From Nitrospirales bacterium (GTDB taxonomy: Bacteria > Nitrospirota > Nitrospiria > Nitrospirales > UBA8639), in NCBI GenBank assembly GCA_029261255.1, contig JAJDBQ010000133.1:42805-106804 (forward strand): a stretch of DNA of 64,000 nt. Direction: 5' to 3'. This document shows positions 62,064 through 64,000 of this stretch, piece by piece. A model generated the notes under the pieces. The model did not search any database. It saw only the letters and a program-made list of their open reading frames with translations, and was not told the DNA's origin. Both the position numbers and the translations under genes were made by a program. Position 1 is the first letter of the stretch, and each line of letters begins with the position of its first letter.

Positions 62064-63302
62064 TTACGCGGTCAAAGGAAAGGCTTCATATGAACGGGTG
62101 AGTGGATTTCGCACATAGTCTTCAACATAATTCTGTAAAGAGCCATTACGAAATAAACGATTATTGGCAAATTTTGTATTAATTTTTCGTAACATCCTTA
62201 CTTTGACACCAGTCATTTTCATGAACTCATCCACATGCACACCAGCAATGTCTCGACCCGGCCCTCGTCCCGACTCCACAATACATTGAGGGATATAGAC
62301 GTATTTCTGAGTAGTCAGTCGTTTAGCAATATCATTGAGGGTCAACAACACGGTGCAGTCTGAATCTCCGCCCAAGGTGGCATTGGGCACATGCAAAAAT
62401 TTGGCGCGATTTTTTCGAAACATCGTCAAGACACGATAGACACTTCCTGCCATCACAACAGGATCACGTTTTTCTAACTCTAACGAATCAAATAAACTGA
62501 CGATTCGTCCTCGATTGAGAAAAGCCGTGACATAGGCTTCGGTATGAATGGTGGTCGAATTCGGCAGACCCGCATCATAGATTTTTTCGGCTTCAACAGG
62601 TAGATGCTGTCGGCCTTGCCGCATCATGGTCTTTGTGGATTCATTAATGCCACCCACTGGCGTCAGGCAACCCATCCATAACACACACTTCGAATTGATT
62701 TTGGAAATGGTTTTCGCATCTTCAGACATCGTATTCTGATCAAAGGCATAAAAATTCGCAGAAGAAACCGCTGGCCCATCCAACACTTTCATGAGATGCT
62801 TCACTGAGGGAGCATGCGGCATCATTTTCTGTCGATATTCACCCAGTGTAATGACGGACAATTCAAAATTGATGCGTCCTGGATATTGATCAACTAAACG
62901 ATGAATCTTTGGCACATGCACAAACCCAACCGTAAAGAATTGAACATTCTTATCGGTGTGTATCAAAAAATCTTCCAGCCATTCCATTGATTTAGGATGC
63001 AGAAAGAGATCCGTCCACTCCATAAACTCATTCCCACCTAAACACCAAAACTGCAGCGGGTCCGTCGGTAGGGAATTAATATAGTTCAACATAAATTCCC
63101 AGTCTTCTTGAGTCGTCTTGGGAGGGTCGAGAGTTTCCCGATAGGAGTGATCCAATTCATAACAAAATTCGCATTTGACGGGGCAGGCCTTCCCTAGGCT
63201 CAGGGGAATCTTCCCTGCATCCATCTCCCGCTTCAACACATCACGGTAGTTTTGCTGAGCGAATAACTGAGGAGCTTCTAAAAGGGGGAGTTCGCGTGAC
63301 AT
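62064..63302 (-). CDS. Radical SAM protein
   Basis: A 412-residue protein with the cluster motif 'KACPVKCEFCYE' (CxxxCxxC) near residue 40, so it should bind a 4Fe-4S cluster and SAM. Further features are 'QFWCLGGNEFMEW' and a C-terminal domain 'CVLWMGCLTPVGGINEST'. The length and the extra Cys do not point to a named subfamily. It lies 43 bases from the PhzF-family gene on the same strand, so the two may be one operon. The reaction is unknown. Confidence 0.85.
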   Translation of the reverse strand: MSRELPLLEAPQLFAQQNYRDVLKREMDAGKIPLSLGKACPVKCEFCYELDHSYRETLDPPKTTQEDWEFMLNYINSLPTDPLQFWCLGGNEFMEWTDLFLHPKSMEWLEDFLIHTDKNVQFFTVGFVHVPKIHRLVDQYPGRINFELSVITLGEYRQKMMPHAPSVKHLMKVLDGPAVSSANFYAFDQNTMSEDAKTISKINSKCVLWMGCLTPVGGINESTKTMMRQGRQHLPVEAEKIYDAGLPNSTTIHTEAYVTAFLNRGRIVSLFDSLELEKRDPVVMAGSVYRVLTMFRKNRAKFLHVPNATLGGDSDCTVLLTLNDIAKRLTTQKYVYIPQCIVESGRGPGRDIAGVHVDEFMKMTGVKVRMLRKINTKFANNRLFRNGSLQNYVEDYVRNPLTRSYEAFPLTA

Positions 63303-63423
63303 AGTATTTCCAATCCAAATAGCCGCTTCATTCGAATTATCAAGAAAAATTGATTGACAGGAATGGGGATCCTCTGAAAAACTTCAAGCCAGTCGATTGA
63401 AGACCTTGGAGACGTCCTTCATC

Positions 63424-63690
63424 ATGCCTTCCCAACACAACTCATTGCCTTCGACAGATATTGCACAGGCCCTTGATTTATTCAACCTCAGCACACCATT
63501 TTCCCAAGAAACGTTGACTCAACGATATGAGGAAGCCCGTCGAACGTGGTATCCCTCTCGTTATGCAGGTCTCACAAATAACCCTGGGAAATACATGGAA
63601 ATGTACAAAAAAGGAGAGGCGAAAACTAAAGAAATACACGCAGCCTATCAATTACTCCTGACCTACCTGAGCACCCAGCAAGAAACCTAG
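63424..63690 (+). CDS. J-domain-like small protein
   Basis: An 88-residue protein with a J-like helical hairpin: 'LDLFNLSTPFSQETLTQRYE', 'EARRTWYPSRYAG' and 'KEIHAAYQLLLTYL'. The HPD tripeptide needed for DnaK stimulation is replaced by YPS, so a classical co-chaperone function is unlikely. The start was set at the first ATG (MPSQHNS); the ORF track begins at an upstream TTG. It is divergent from the radical SAM gene. Confidence 0.62.
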   Translation: MPSQHNSLPSTDIAQALDLFNLSTPFSQETLTQRYEEARRTWYPSRYAGLTNNPGKYMEMYKKGEAKTKEIHAAYQLLLTYLSTQQET

Positions 63691-63759
63691 CCATCGCCTC
63701 CTTGAGACATTCAAATCCTATCAGGGCTTCATTGATCAAGGTTGCCCCAGTAGGCCGGA

Positions 63760-64000
63760 CTAATCGGATTGCGGCGCAGCATGGCTCACAACACGAGACA
63801 TACCTGACTCCCCAGTCGTATCGTCAGCAGGCGAATGTGCCACCGGCCAGGTAACCAGGCCTTGCACTCCATCAGTTCGTGGTTCTTCTTGCCCAGCTTC
63901 CGTGGCATAAATTTGAGGGAGATAATTGGTGCCATATTTCGAAATATAGAGAAAGACATGCTCCCGAGCGTTCACGCGAACCGCCCAAGGTTCAAAGTCT
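63760..64000 (-). CDS. C-terminal part of a gene cut by the window edge
   Basis: The frame is open to the right edge and continues beyond it ('DFEPWAVRVNAREHVFLYIS' precedes the ORF track start), so the ORF start given is not real. The visible 79 residues have a folded beginning and an acidic, probably disordered end. The family is not recognisable. Confidence 0.5.
   Translation of the reverse strand, partial: DFEPWAVRVNAREHVFLYISKYGTNYLPQIYATEAGQEEPRTDGVQGLVTWPVAHSPADDTTGESGMSRVVSHAAPQSD

Noticed and set aside
1-64000. tRNA, rRNA or CRISPR arrays
   Set aside because: No cloverleaf-type sequence, rRNA motif or regularly spaced repeat array was seen on reading. A dedicated search was not possible.

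Overview
The window looks like chromosome of a Nitrospira-type bacterium (phylum Nitrospirota). The assignment is an inference. It rests on moderate GC, Gram-negative envelope genes (OmpA/Pal, TonB receptors, a PEP-CTERM protein), a two-CxxC zinc-ribbon gene of a kind I associate with Nitrospira, and short repeats ending in a '...TTTTCAACA' tail. No rRNA, tRNA or CRISPR was seen.

Layout. 0-5 kb: the end of flgM, a PilZ protein, DAHP synthase, a Fur/Zur-MerC pair, an OmpA-like lipoprotein and an Flp pilin. 5-8.5 kb: a copper operon (csoR-copZ-copA) behind a clear CsoR operator. 8.5-12.8 kb: a hybrid histidine kinase, a TonB C-terminal-like protein and an IS1595 wreck. 13.2-18 kb: a zinc uptake operon (His-rich exported protein, outer-membrane barrel, ZnuA, ZnuC, ZnuB) behind a palindromic Zur-type box. 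19-23.4 kb: a short CDF transporter and a LytS/LytTR two-component system.

23.4-58.4 kb is a large, partly decayed island almost entirely concerned with zinc economy. It holds a dihydroorotase, a His-rich protein, an FmdB-like protein, a COG0523 GTPase, a Cys-rich mini-metallothionein, a GC-rich and probably foreign TonB receptor plus BtuCDF-type ABC system, a HemP-like peptide, remains of exbB and of the zinc-free ribosomal protein S14, a ZrgA-type operon (DUF2796, ABC ATPase, permease, DUF3299), a WD40 protein, MoaB/MogA paralogues, one dead and one intact ZIP transporter, three MerC-like proteins, a second and degenerate Fur, an All3515-like PEP-CTERM protein, another TonB receptor and a second His-rich exported protein. 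Several genes are broken (ABC ATPase frameshift, rpsN2, exbB, ZIP, COG0523 fragments, PepSY, transposases), so the island is being rearranged and eroded.

Two regulatory layers can be read from the DNA. (1) A 17-bp palindrome of the form TTGCAAG-N3-CTTGCAA lies upstream of the first fur, the znu operon and the second His-rich gene, with a related copy near the All3515-like gene. (2) About eight pairs of direct repeats close to ACCRTTCATG, mostly exactly 21 bp apart, lie upstream of the LytS/LytTR genes and through the zinc island. They match the general LytTR half-site and suggest that this two-component system co-controls the island.

A separate 65-70 bp element occurs twice (23.65 and 50.0 kb) with compensatory stem changes. 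The second copy is the leader of the All3515-like gene. It is the best candidate here for an undescribed structured RNA.

58.6-64 kb returns to ordinary genes: an aspartic protease-like protein, a gamma-glutamylcyclotransferase-like protein, a 2Fe-2S ferredoxin, a MoaB/MogA protein, a PhzF-family protein, a radical SAM protein, a J-domain-like protein and a truncated gene at the right edge.
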